Notes: generated by a model from the sequence alone, not told the origin. A stretch of DNA of 7,070 bases from a bacterium (GCA_012523655.1 JAAYTV010000627.1:1-7070); one strand, 5' to 3'; positions 1 through 6,787 are shown, numbered from the stretch's first letter. Numbers and translations are program-made.

Positions 1-780
1 CGAAGCAGGAGTGGCAGGCACCGCACGATGCTTCAGCAGTGCCTGATTGAACAACTGCTCCATAGCATGAAACTCTTTCGTATCCGGTTGCAGGCCCATC
101 AGTTCAGCCGCCTCGCGGTAAAAGGGACCAAAGTGGGAGCGCAGGGCGATGTCCTGAGGCAGAGCAAAATCCCACACAGTCAGTTTTATCGGTACAGTCT
201 CCAGCTGAACACCGTTGGACCAGACAACTACTGTGCCGGTATAGATGCCCGGCGCTGTTCCCGCCGGCACGTACACATCGCACCACACTTCCGCGTTCTG
301 TCCCGGCTCCACGGAGAACGGCGCCGCGATGTAGCGCGCATCGCTCTTTTGCTGAACAGCTTGAAAGGGGATGAGGGCATCCGGATACCAGCCGGTGGGA
401 TTGTTGGCGCCGGGGCTCGGCTGTGCAATGTGCAGATAGTGGGCGCGATAGAGCTGAAGATGCTCTGCAGGAATCTCGGTATGATTCGCGGTCAGTGGAC
501 CTACGTTCACGTTCACGTTCTGCAGCGGATGTGCGCCTGCACGGATGATCACACGAAACGGCTCGTACTCGTTGGCAGCGGCCTGAATGTCCACCTCCCT
601 GCTTGAACCTGGAGCCGTATCGCGCATGACCCGCTGCCAGGGCGATGCGACCCATACCGTCGCCTGGTTCTGGGTGCAGGAGAGCAGAAAGGCGAAAAGA
701 GCCAGCAGCCCTTTTCGGCTGTTGACGAACATCGCATGGCCGGGGATGCAAAGCCGGGCAAAAAACCTGTGTCTATTCAT
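1..780 (-). CDS. DUF4091/GH123-like secreted protein, N-terminal part (3' end beyond window)
   Basis: This open frame runs for 260 codons from an ATG at 780 to the left edge without a stop, so the C-terminus is missing. An AGGA lies 5 nt before that ATG. An in-frame ATG at 792 and another at 732 (MFVNSRKG) are alternatives without a visible ribosome site. A hydrophobic stretch ending LLALFAFLLSC (about residues 25-35) looks like a lipoprotein signal with Cys35 as the acylated residue. The rest reads as the N-terminal beta-sandwich that precedes the DUF4091/GH123 catalytic barrel: VWVASPWQRV, then NEYEPFRVIIRAG, LYRAHYLHIAQPSPG, GWYPDALIPF, VWCDVYVPAGTAPGIYTGTV and LTVWDFALP. GH123 includes beta-N-acetylgalactosaminidases, but the catalytic domain lies outside the window, so substrate and activity cannot be judged. 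It starts 70 bp after the MORN-like gene on the same strand, so co-transcription is possible. Confidence 0.82.
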   Translation of the reverse strand, partial: MNRHRFFARLCIPGHAMFVNSRKGLLALFAFLLSCTQNQATVWVASPWQRVMRDTAPGSSREVDIQAAANEYEPFRVIIRAGAHPLQNVNVNVGPLTANHTEIPAEHLQLYRAHYLHIAQPSPGANNPTGWYPDALIPFQAVQQKSDARYIAAPFSVEPGQNAEVWCDVYVPAGTAPGIYTGTVVVWSNGVQLETVPIKLTVWDFALPQDIALRSHFGPFYREAAELMGLQPDTKEFHAMEQLFNQALLKHRAVPATPAS

Positions 781-850
781 TCCATTCCTCATCAGCTGTG
801 CGGTCTCTACTTCAGCGGATTGATCCAGAGTGATCAGGGCTCGCCCGGAT

Positions 851-1426
851 TTACAGGCGGTTCTGCCGACTGCGCAAACTCGAAGGATCGCTCTGCTGTT
901 CACTGTTTTCGTCCCAGCGCACCCACAGGCCTTCCGGCCTGCCGTTTTTAAACCTGCCCTCGGCCCGCTTGCGGCCGCTCTCATGCCAGGCGGCGAAGGG
1001 TCCGTTCTCTTTGCCGTTGCAATAGGTGACTTGCCTTTTTTTCTGTCCGTTTTCATACCACTCGGTCCACATCCCTTCCTGCCGGTCTTTTTTGTAGCGG
1101 CCTTCAAACTGTTTTTGGCCGTTCTCATACCAGACGGTCCACATACCGGACCGGCTTCCGTTCCGGTAGACGGTCTCAGACTGTTTATGGCCGCTGGCAT
1201 ACCAGAATGTCCACACGCCCTCCTGTTTTCCATTTTGATAATATCCGGCAATCTGCTTTCGGCCATCAGCAAAAAAGTTGTCCGCTTTTCCGCTGTACGG
1301 TTTCTTCTGACCGGCTAAATAAACCCGTTCCCCGCGTTTCTCGAATCTCACCGAGTCGATCTGTTGCGCGTTCACGATGGATGCGGATAAAACCAGAAAT
1401 CCGCCGATCAGGATGAGAGCGTTCAT
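851..1426 (-). CDS. Secreted MORN-like (YwqK-type) repeat protein
   Basis: This is a 191-residue protein. The N-terminus MNALILIGGFLVLSASIVNA followed by QQ is a clear signal peptide, so it is probably exported. The body, residues 61-180, is five tandem units of 24 residues with the pattern YxNGxxxGxWxxWYxxGxKxxE, preceded by a half unit (PYSGKADNFFADGRKQIA). This is the MORN_2/YwqK-type repeat, a beta-hairpin fold. Database entries often call such proteins antitoxins, but no toxin gene is adjacent and the signal peptide argues against that role here. An ATG three codons upstream (1435) lies only 1 nt from the GGAGG at 1437-1441, while the ATG at 1426 lies 10 nt from it, so 1426 is preferred. 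The last repeat degrades (DENSEQQSD) and a polar tail follows. Its partner and function are unknown. The downstream DUF4091 gene may share its transcript. Confidence 0.85.
   Translation of the reverse strand: MNALILIGGFLVLSASIVNAQQIDSVRFEKRGERVYLAGQKKPYSGKADNFFADGRKQIAGYYQNGKQEGVWTFWYASGHKQSETVYRNGSRSGMWTVWYENGQKQFEGRYKKDRQEGMWTEWYENGQKKRQVTYCNGKENGPFAAWHESGRKRAEGRFKNGRPEGLWVRWDENSEQQSDPSSLRSRQNRL
887..1246 (-). repeat. Five tandem 72-bp coding repeats (MORN-like units)
   Basis: Five consecutive 72-bp units encode the 24-residue repeats of the secreted MORN-like protein. The Gly-x-Trp and Trp-Tyr positions are best kept in the first three units (GVWTFWY, GMWTVWY, GMWTEWY). Unit four has GPFAAWH and unit five GLWVRWD. 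The units are diverged in DNA, so this looks like an old duplication and not a recently expanded satellite. Confidence 0.8.
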
Positions 1427-1579
1427 ACGGTTCATGCCTCCACGATTCTTCGGCGCCGGACCGCAGCGGGCTAATATTCATCGATTGCTATTGATGGATC
1501 AACCGCGTAATTTTTTCCCGCTCGTTCTTCGCCAGGGCCTGCCGGTCCTCCAAAGATTATTCAAAGCAAAACTTTTCCC
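1427..1579. other. Short intergenic region between the MORN-like gene and the MFS relic
   Basis: This 153-bp divergent spacer holds the GGAGG ribosome site of the minus-strand MORN-like gene (1437-1441) and a dyad at 1476-1499. I found no convincing -35/-10 pair. On the minus strand a short open stretch (1488-1556) reads LEDRQALAKNEREKITRLIHQ before TAG. It is charged and helix-like, and might be the tail of a lost gene, but it is too short to assign. Confidence 0.4.
1476..1499. promoter_or_regulatory. Imperfect inverted repeat, possible operator or hairpin
   Basis: The arms ATTCATCGAT (1476-1485) and ATTGATGGAT (1490-1499) pair at 8 of 10 positions across a 4-nt centre. The two unmatched pairs could be G-T wobbles in RNA. 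The dyad lies about 50 bp upstream of the MORN-like start, where an operator or leader hairpin could sit. No run of T follows on either strand, so it is not a terminator. The symmetry could also be chance. Confidence 0.25.
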
Positions 1580-2010
1580 ATGCGACTGAACCATTATTCA
1601 AAATTTTTTCTTTTGTTCCGTATCCTGCGGCATCCCAGCTTTCGTCTGTTCTTCATCGGCCAGTCCATCTCGCTCATCGGCACCTGGATACAGCTGCCGG
1701 CGGTCAGTTGGCTGGTGTGGAGGATGAGTCATGATCCTTTTCTCCTCGGGTTGGCGCCGTTCATCGGCCGGCTGCCCACCCTTTTTCCGGCGCCTCTGGT
1801 CGACGCTCTGGTGGACCGCTGGGACCGCCACTCAGGTGCTGTCCATGCTTCAGGCGTTGACCCTGGCCCTGTTCATGTACACCGGTTGGATGACCATCAG
1901 CATGCTCATCGCCCTGCAACTGCTGCTGGGCTTGATCAACACCGTGGATGCGCCCAGACGGTGGTTGCTGTCAACAGTAAGAGCACTGCACTGAATCCGC
2001 GCTGTTTTTT
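1580..2010 (+). pseudogene. Decayed MFS transporter, N-terminal third with several frameshifts
   Basis: The first 83 codons from the ATG at 1580 (no clear ribosome site) match the start of an MFS efflux protein of the EntS/MFS_3 type: FRLFFIGQSISLIGTWIQ, SWLVWRM, PFLLGL and the loop-2/3 motif LVDRWDR (ends at 1828). The homologous reading then jumps to another frame at about 1830 (TQVLSMLQALTLALFMYTGW, then LLGLINTVDAP). It jumps again near 1955 (QTVVAVNSKSTALN) and once more at 1996, where reading one base back restores the conserved ALNSALF. About five or six residues are missing between WDR and TQV, which fits a small deletion at the first break. The remaining two thirds of a roughly 400-residue transporter are absent, and the relic stops near the end of the convergent phosphoesterase gene. 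A functional product is not possible. A weak trace (RSI and an Ala-rich run) may reach 2045. Confidence 0.8.
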
Positions 2011-2045
2011 ACCTCCACCGATCAATCGCCGCAGCTGCAGTGTCT

Positions 2046-4652
2046 TTACCGGAACCGGACATCGCCGGGATACGGCGTCTGATATCCCTTGACAGCATGC
2101 CAAATGATGCGATTGAACGTGTTGTCATCGATGCGGTCCACATTTGACAGATCCTGCGCCAAAGACTTTTCCGCCCAATACCGTGCCTCGCCGTTCAGGC
2201 TTTGCAGCGGCGGATTAATCTCATCCAATGGAATGTTGTTGGGCAACGCCTTGTATGGTGTGAAGTTCGGCGTCAGTGTAAAACAATCCGTCATGGGCTG
2301 AACCGCTCGATCCAGCTGATTCATCGGCGGCAGGCTGAAAATGCTCTCTATGGTGCGCACCATGGAGATCTGGCTGTACAAGGTCGAGATCACCTCTCCC
2401 CGTTTGGTATAAGGGCTGATGACCAGACCGACGGTGCGGTGGCCGTCCACATGGTCAAAGCCGTTCTGTGGATCATCCTCTGTGACCAGAATGCAGGTTT
2501 CGGGCCAGAAGCGGCTTTTAGAGACCGCTTCAACGATTCGCCCCAGCGCCAGATCATTGTCCGCCACGGCGGATCGCGGTGTGGGCAGATCCGGCCGCGT
2601 TCCCGAGGTGTGGTCATTGGGCAACAGCATGATGATAAAGTTGGGCAGATTGTTTTTCTTTTCATACTGTTCTAGTTCCCTGATGAATTCCCGGGCTCGA
2701 TAGACATCCGGCACGGTGGTGGGAAACCCGACAAAGGTCGGACAGAGATAAGGCTCCAGCGTGGCCAAATTGGCCTTGGCGTGAATTTTCACCCTGCGGG
2801 TGTTGTTCAGATAATCAGCGTAGACATCCATGAATTTCGCGTCAGCCGGAGTGATCTCGGCCTTGACGAACTCGCCGTAATCGCGGAAAGTCAGCCCCTT
2901 GCGCAGCACATGATCCCAGATGAAACCGGAACTCGCATACGCCAGCGCATCATCGCCGTCATAGGGATAGCTGCGGACAAAATCGCCGAAGGATTTTTCC
3001 AGGTAATCGGTGACATAGGCCTCATCCGTCCACTGGTGGCCATCGGCGCTGAGAATGCCGCTGCAGTAGAAATTATCCAGCAGCACAAAGGTCTCGGCCA
3101 GAGCATGGTGGTTGGGTGAAACCTCACGACCGAACAGCACCAGGCTCGAATCACCATTGCCCTGCGCCAGGTCGCCGAAAACCTGATCATAGGTGCGGTT
3201 TTCCTTAATGATATAGATCACGTGTTTAAAGGTGGAGATCTGGCCGGGTCCGACGGGAATCGGCACTTGGACCGGCGCAGCGCTTGTGCTGATCGTAGCC
3301 GCAGCGTTTTGTTCCGCCAGCTGATTGTTGACCTTCACCTGCCGAGTGTACTCGTCCAGTTTCTTCTGGTCCGGCAACCGGATGATGGAGACGGATCCAA
3401 GATGGTCGTGCGAGTTGAATCCTTCACGCTCCGTGGGCAGGTTGCGTGAACCGCAGCCTTTGACGTTGGCGACGAATAAAAAATCGCCTTTGCCGTCGAT
3501 TTTGACCGCACCCGGGTACCAGCCCGTGGGGATATACCCCTCTATCCGCGCTTCAGCCAGCGGTCCGCCGGATCGAAGGCTTAGCCGAATCTGACAGATG
3601 GCATTTTCCGTCGCATTGGCGACATAGAGCACTTGGCCGTCTGGAGAGAGGGCCAGAGCGGTGGGCGAACTGCCGAAGGGCAGGTCCACCGACTGTTTCA
3701 CCGCAATGGTTTCCACCACCTCGTCGGTGCGGGTGTCGATGACAGAGACCACATCGCTGTTGCTACAAGCGACGAAAAGTCGGGAGCCGTCGGCACTGAG
3801 GTTCATGGCCGAGGGATGCAATCCGACCTCGATGTTTTTGATCTCCCGCATGGCGTTCAAATCCACCACGGATACCGACCCGTTGTTGGCAATGCCGGTC
3901 TGCGGATCCACCAGAACCTGCGATCCTGAGCTGTTGGCAGTGGCCTCCCCTTTTTGCGGCCTGCGGCCGCCCCAGTTGCTGACATAGGCGCGGTTGCCCG
4001 AGAGCACAACGCCATAGGGCGCCATCCCTACCGCCACGGTCTTGACCTGTCCGGCGGGCAGATCCACCGCCGCCAGGCTGTTGTAGCGATTCAGCGCCAC
4101 CCAGAGCCGTTTGCCGTCCGGCTGCAACGCCATGCCGCTTGGCGCCGGATCACCGCTGATCGTCTCGCCGATATCAGCGCGGAATTTCACCACTGATTCT
4201 TGATTCAGCCGTGGCAGGACCAAAGACTCGCCCCAGCGCATGATGTTTTGTTCATCCAGTTCAGCCACGCGGATGCGATCCTCCGCCTCGGAAACATAAA
4301 TCCGTTTGCCGTCAGCGGCCCAGACCAATCCGGTCACCGCGGCGCCGCTCTTGGGGAAAGGCAGGGATTGCAGCACAGTCCGTTCCCGCACTTTAATCAA
4401 ATCCAGCGACCGCCAGTTTTTCACAGCCAATAGTCTCTCGTCCGGGCTCAGAGCCAGATCATTGGGACGACCGTAAAAAGGAATTTGAAATCCCGCCGGC
4501 CGGATGATTTGATGAGTGGGCACAACGATGCTGCCGTCAGCCTGCGGGCCGACGGACAGCCGACCGGAATCTTGCGCCGACGTTGCAGCGATGAACAAAA
4601 GAGTGATCAGAAGCGCCAGGACCGGCTTCTTTGCGCATGATGTACGTTTCAT
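2046..4652 (-). CDS. Secreted YVTN/YncE-like beta-propeller fused to a phosphoesterase domain
   Basis: This 868-residue protein starts at the ATG at 4652, which has AAGGA 6 nt upstream and is followed at once by a signal peptide (KKPVLALLITLLFIAATSA, then QD). The frame extends 20 codons further upstream, but that part is not signal-like. Residues about 50-430 form a YVTN/YncE-type propeller with recurring units such as PNDLALSPDERLLAV, GSVSVVDL, SAMNLSADGSRLFVA and TALALSPDGQVLYVAN. After an Ala/Pro-rich linker (about 445-470), residues 475-870 form an alkaline-phosphatase-superfamily phosphoesterase of the PF04185 type (phospholipase C/AcpA-like). It shows HVIYIIKENRTYDQVFGD (E484, N485), SADGHQWTDE, LPNDH (H681) and TEDDPQNGFDHVDGHR (D726, D727, D733, H734, H738), so likely metal and nucleophile regions are kept. 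This matches proteins annotated as bifunctional YncE/alkaline phosphatase family. Location is periplasmic or extracellular; the substrate is unknown. It appears monocistronic. Confidence 0.92.
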   Translation of the reverse strand: MKRTSCAKKPVLALLITLLFIAATSAQDSGRLSVGPQADGSIVVPTHQIIRPAGFQIPFYGRPNDLALSPDERLLAVKNWRSLDLIKVRERTVLQSLPFPKSGAAVTGLVWAADGKRIYVSEAEDRIRVAELDEQNIMRWGESLVLPRLNQESVVKFRADIGETISGDPAPSGMALQPDGKRLWVALNRYNSLAAVDLPAGQVKTVAVGMAPYGVVLSGNRAYVSNWGGRRPQKGEATANSSGSQVLVDPQTGIANNGSVSVVDLNAMREIKNIEVGLHPSAMNLSADGSRLFVACSNSDVVSVIDTRTDEVVETIAVKQSVDLPFGSSPTALALSPDGQVLYVANATENAICQIRLSLRSGGPLAEARIEGYIPTGWYPGAVKIDGKGDFLFVANVKGCGSRNLPTEREGFNSHDHLGSVSIIRLPDQKKLDEYTRQVKVNNQLAEQNAAATISTSAAPVQVPIPVGPGQISTFKHVIYIIKENRTYDQVFGDLAQGNGDSSLVLFGREVSPNHHALAETFVLLDNFYCSGILSADGHQWTDEAYVTDYLEKSFGDFVRSYPYDGDDALAYASSGFIWDHVLRKGLTFRDYGEFVKAEITPADAKFMDVYADYLNNTRRVKIHAKANLATLEPYLCPTFVGFPTTVPDVYRAREFIRELEQYEKKNNLPNFIIMLLPNDHTSGTRPDLPTPRSAVADNDLALGRIVEAVSKSRFWPETCILVTEDDPQNGFDHVDGHRTVGLVISPYTKRGEVISTLYSQISMVRTIESIFSLPPMNQLDRAVQPMTDCFTLTPNFTPYKALPNNIPLDEINPPLQSLNGEARYWAEKSLAQDLSNVDRIDDNTFNRIIWHAVKGYQTPYPGDVRFR

Positions 4653-4932
4653 CCTCTTTCCTTTCCATCCTTGCACCAGATGATAAAACGAGAAGCGGCA
4701 GCGCAAGACCAAAAGAGCGGCCGCCTGCTCTAATTTAATATTTCTATCCTATAAAGCAATGGAAACCTCTTTTCGTTCACAGGATTCGGTTCGTGCTTTA
4801 ATCGCAAATGGATTTTTTTACAGTGAGGAGAACAAGGGGCTAAAGAGAAATGCCGGGCCGCTGCAGACGCAACCCGTTCATCTGCACATTCTTCTTCGCA
4901 AAGCTGAGTCCTGAATCAAGCCGGAAACGACG
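4653..4932. other. Intergenic region upstream of the propeller-phosphoesterase gene
   Basis: Apart from the ribosome site at 4659-4663 and the candidate promoter, I see no gene in these 280 bp. A plus-strand GAGGAG at about 4824-4829 stands before an ATG at about 4850 that opens only 33 codons with no recognisable homology. It may be left over from the 5' region of the adjoining symporter relic. Confidence 0.4.
4732..4759 (-). promoter_or_regulatory. Candidate sigma-70-type promoter for the propeller-phosphoesterase gene
   Basis: On the minus strand, TTGCTT (4754-4759) and TAAATT (4732-4737) are separated by 16 bp in a locally AT-rich patch. Transcription would start near 4725, giving a leader of roughly 70 nt before the ATG at 4652. 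Both hexamers match the consensus only partly, and if the host uses a Bacteroidota-like promoter the assignment may be wrong. Confidence 0.35.
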
Positions 4933-5220
4933 AACTTTGCCGCCATCATGATGATCCAACCAGCAGCGACCACCTATACCGGAATGCGGAAAAAATCAGA
5001 GAGGATTCTGCGGGGTATTTCGTCGCCGGCCGTAGAGTCGGCTTATCCCTGGGAGTGGCCACCCTGGTGGCCGGAGAGATCGGCATCGTGATCTGGAATG
5101 GTTTTAGCGAATTCTGTTTAACGCTTTCTCGGCGTGCATTTCGCCATTGCGATCATCGTTATCTTGTATGGGTTCAAAGAGTTAAGAAATCTGCTATCCA
5201 AATCGGAGACAGCGGAATAA
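4933..5220 (+). pseudogene. Decayed sodium:solute symporter (SSS family) remnant with large internal deletion
   Basis: Three plus-strand pieces in alternating frames line up as pieces of one gene. From 4933 one frame reads NFAAIMMI then TTYTGMR, resembling the first membrane helix. From about 4986 a second frame reads AEKIREDSAGYFVAGRRVG followed by LSLGVATLVAGEIG, which strongly resembles the SSS signature of a first cytoplasmic loop (xEDYFxAGR) and second helix. From about 5122 to the TAA at 5218-5220 the first frame resumes with RFLGVHFAIAIIVILYGFKE, then LRNLLSKSETAE, which looks like a last helix and charged C-terminus. An intact SSS protein has about 450-600 residues, so most of the middle is gone. 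The N-terminal identification rests on the AGR motif. Assigning the C-terminal piece to the same gene is inference. Confidence 0.58.
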
Positions 5221-5354
5221 ACGCCTGCGCGACACCGCGAAGCGGCGTGCCGACCGTTCTGTTCTTATCCAGGGTGTAGGCCCGTTCCCTTGCGTGGTTC
5301 TACAGCCATGCTGTTTTTCGCCATAACTCTGTAGGACTACGACATGTGATACAG
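5221..5354. other. Convergent intergenic region between the symporter relic and nfnB
   Basis: These 134 bp separate the 3' ends of the plus-strand relic and minus-strand nfnB. They hold a short GC-rich hairpin (ACACCGC at 5232-5238 against GCGGCGT at 5242-5248, one mismatch, loop GAA) and the weak terminator-like element at 5302-5318. No T-run suitable for ending the nfnB transcript follows a hairpin on the minus strand. No gene is evident. Confidence 0.4.
5302..5318 (+). terminator. Weak rho-independent terminator-like hairpin
   Basis: ACAGC (5302-5306), loop CAT, GCTGT (5310-5314), then a run of T to 5318 gives a short plus-strand hairpin with a T tail, about 80 bp after the stop of the symporter relic. 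The stem is only 5 bp, so termination strength would be low. It may be a leftover of the relic's transcription unit. Confidence 0.25.
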
Positions 5355-6773
5355 TCACCAGATGCCGTTCATCATGTATTCGTGCATGGCTTTGGCCGCG
5401 CGTCGGCCTTCGCCCATAGCTAGGATCACTGTGGCAGCGCCCAGCACAATATCGCCGCCGGCGAATACGCCTTTTTTCGAAGTGCGTCCGCCCGCAGCAT
5501 CCGCAATGATGCCGCCCCATTTATTGGTCTGAATATCCGGCGTTTCACGCGGGATCAGCGGATTCGGGCTGTTGCCGATAGCGATGATCACCACATCCAC
5601 CTCGAGGACAAATTCAGAGCCCGGCTGCGGAATCGGCCGGCGCCTTCCAGAGGCATCCGGCTCGCCCAGCTCCATTCTGATCAACTCGATGCCGCTGACC
5701 CGGCCGTCCGCATCGCTGAGGATGCGTTTAGGATTGACCAGAAAATGAAATTCAACTCCCTCCTGCTGCGCATGCTCCACCTCTTCCACACGCGCCGGCA
5801 TCTCTTGACGGGAGCGGCGATACACGACGATGGATTTGCCGGCGCCCAGGCGCAACGCTGTCCGTGCTGCATCCATGGCCACATTGCCGCCGCCCACCGT
5901 GGCCACTCGATCAGCGCGGATGATGGGCGTATCCACAGCCGGAAAGTCGTAACTGCGCATCAGATTGGCGCGCGTCAGGAATTCATTGGCGGAAAAAACA
6001 CCGATCCGGTTTTCTCCTGGAATGTTCATGAAATTGGGCAGCCCGGCGCCGGTGCCGATGAACACCGCATCATATTCCTGCAGCAGTTCGTCAATCGATT
6101 TGATCTTGCCGATCACATAGTTGTATTTGAATTCCACACCCAGCTTTTCCAGATAGCGCACCTCATAGTCAACGATCTCCTTGGGCAGACGGAATTCCGG
6201 GATGCCGTAGGTCAACACGCCGCCCGGTTTGTGCAGCGCCTCGAATACCGTGACCTCATGGCCCAGACGGATCAGATCGCCGGCCACCGTCAAGCCGGCC
6301 GGGCCAGAGCCGACCACAGCGACGCGCTTGCCGGTTTTAGCCGGCAACGGCGGCAGGTCCATCACGCCGGTGCTGCGCTCCCAGTCCGCGACAAACCGCT
6401 CCAACTTGCCGACGCTCACCGCCGCCTCTCTGGATTTCAGTGCCTTGGCCACAGTGCAGTGCAGCTGACACTGTTCCTCCTGGGGACAAACCCTGCCGCA
6501 AATGGCCGGCAGCATATTCTTCTCTTTGATCTTGGCCAGCGCAGCCCTGAAATCGCCCTGCGCCACCAAAGCGATAAAGGCGGGAATATCGATCCCCACG
6601 GGGCAGTTGAGCACACAGCTGGCTTTTTTGCACTGTAGACAGCGGTTGGCCTCCTGTAACGCCTGTTCCGGCTGAAAACCCAGGGGCACTTCGTTCTGGT
6701 TATGGATGCGAACTGCGGGATCCTGTTCCGGCATGTGCTGCGGTGGAATGGCAAGGCGTTCTTTGGCGTTCAT
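5355..6773 (-). CDS. nfnB: NfnB: large subunit of NADH-dependent reduced ferredoxin:NADP+ oxidoreductase (GltA-like)
   Basis: This 472-residue cytoplasmic flavo-iron-sulfur protein belongs to the glutamate-synthase small-subunit-like family. The start at 6773 has AAGGAGGG 6 nt upstream and overlaps the stop of nfnA in an ATGA. The open frame continues 40 codons upstream, but that part lies inside nfnA. The N-terminal iron-sulfur domain carries C45, C48, C53, C57 (CLQCKKASCVLNCP) and C92, C96, C102, C106 (ICGRVCPQEEQCQLHC), enough for two [4Fe-4S] clusters. The FAD-binding GxGxxG is at 155-160 (VVGSGPAGL), the NADP(H)-binding Rossmann motif at about 294-302 (VGGGNVAMDAAR), and the C-terminal FAD motif at 438-443 (FAGGDIV). 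Length and gene order match NfnB, which with NfnA carries out electron bifurcation between NADP(H), NAD(H) and ferredoxin. Pairing with a DHODB-like subunit instead of a GltB-like glutamate synthase large subunit argues against ammonia assimilation. A SudA-type sulfide dehydrogenase or polysulfide reductase role is the main alternative. Confidence 0.92.
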   Translation of the reverse strand: MNAKERLAIPPQHMPEQDPAVRIHNQNEVPLGFQPEQALQEANRCLQCKKASCVLNCPVGIDIPAFIALVAQGDFRAALAKIKEKNMLPAICGRVCPQEEQCQLHCTVAKALKSREAAVSVGKLERFVADWERSTGVMDLPPLPAKTGKRVAVVGSGPAGLTVAGDLIRLGHEVTVFEALHKPGGVLTYGIPEFRLPKEIVDYEVRYLEKLGVEFKYNYVIGKIKSIDELLQEYDAVFIGTGAGLPNFMNIPGENRIGVFSANEFLTRANLMRSYDFPAVDTPIIRADRVATVGGGNVAMDAARTALRLGAGKSIVVYRRSRQEMPARVEEVEHAQQEGVEFHFLVNPKRILSDADGRVSGIELIRMELGEPDASGRRRPIPQPGSEFVLEVDVVIIAIGNSPNPLIPRETPDIQTNKWGGIIADAAGGRTSKKGVFAGGDIVLGAATVILAMGEGRRAAKAMHEYMMNGIW

Positions 6774-6787
6774 TTCCGTCCCTCCTT
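6770..6787 (-). promoter_or_regulatory. nfnA-nfnB overlap with ribosome binding site (translational coupling)
   Basis: The nfnA stop TGA (6770-6772) and the nfnB start ATG (6771-6773) share an ATGA. A strong AAGGAGGG (6780-6787) sits 6 nt before the ATG, inside the last codons of nfnA. This fixes the nfnB start and suggests coupled translation for a 1:1 complex. Confidence 0.8.

Noticed and set aside
28..606. 192-codon plus-strand open frame
   Set aside because: Antisense to the DUF4091-like gene, which shows consistent family motifs over 260 codons.
104..751. 215-codon minus-strand open frame
   Set aside because: It is a different frame of the same strand as the DUF4091-like gene; composition is Arg/Ser/Cys-rich with no family features.
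830..1318. 162-codon plus-strand open frame with regular hydrophobic stretches
   Set aside because: The periodic pattern is the antisense reading of the 24-residue MORN-like repeats; it has no convincing ribosome site, and the minus strand has a signal peptide and repeat motif.
851..1426. Toxin-antitoxin module built on the YwqK-like protein
   Set aside because: No toxin-like gene is adjacent and the protein has an export signal.
2202..2675. 157-codon plus-strand open frame
   Set aside because: Antisense to the conserved C-terminal phosphoesterase domain; no domain or start signal of its own.
5232..5248. GC-rich hairpin near the symporter relic as a terminator
   Set aside because: One mismatch in a 7-bp stem, a 3-nt loop and no proper T-run on either strand.
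5222..5326. Plus-strand open stretch reading LRDTAKRRADRSVLIQGVG and onward to a TAA
   Set aside because: No start codon or ribosome site of its own and no recognisable family; it may be chance or another eroded fragment, but it cannot be supported.
5194..5520. 108-codon minus-strand open frame running past the end of nfnB
   Set aside because: Arg/His-rich shadow frame overlapping the conserved C-terminus of nfnB; no recognisable features.
5745..6638. 297-codon plus-strand open frame
   Set aside because: It lies wholly antisense to nfnB, whose cofactor motifs are unmistakable; its translation is rich in His, Arg and Gln with no domain, as expected of a shadow in GC-rich DNA.
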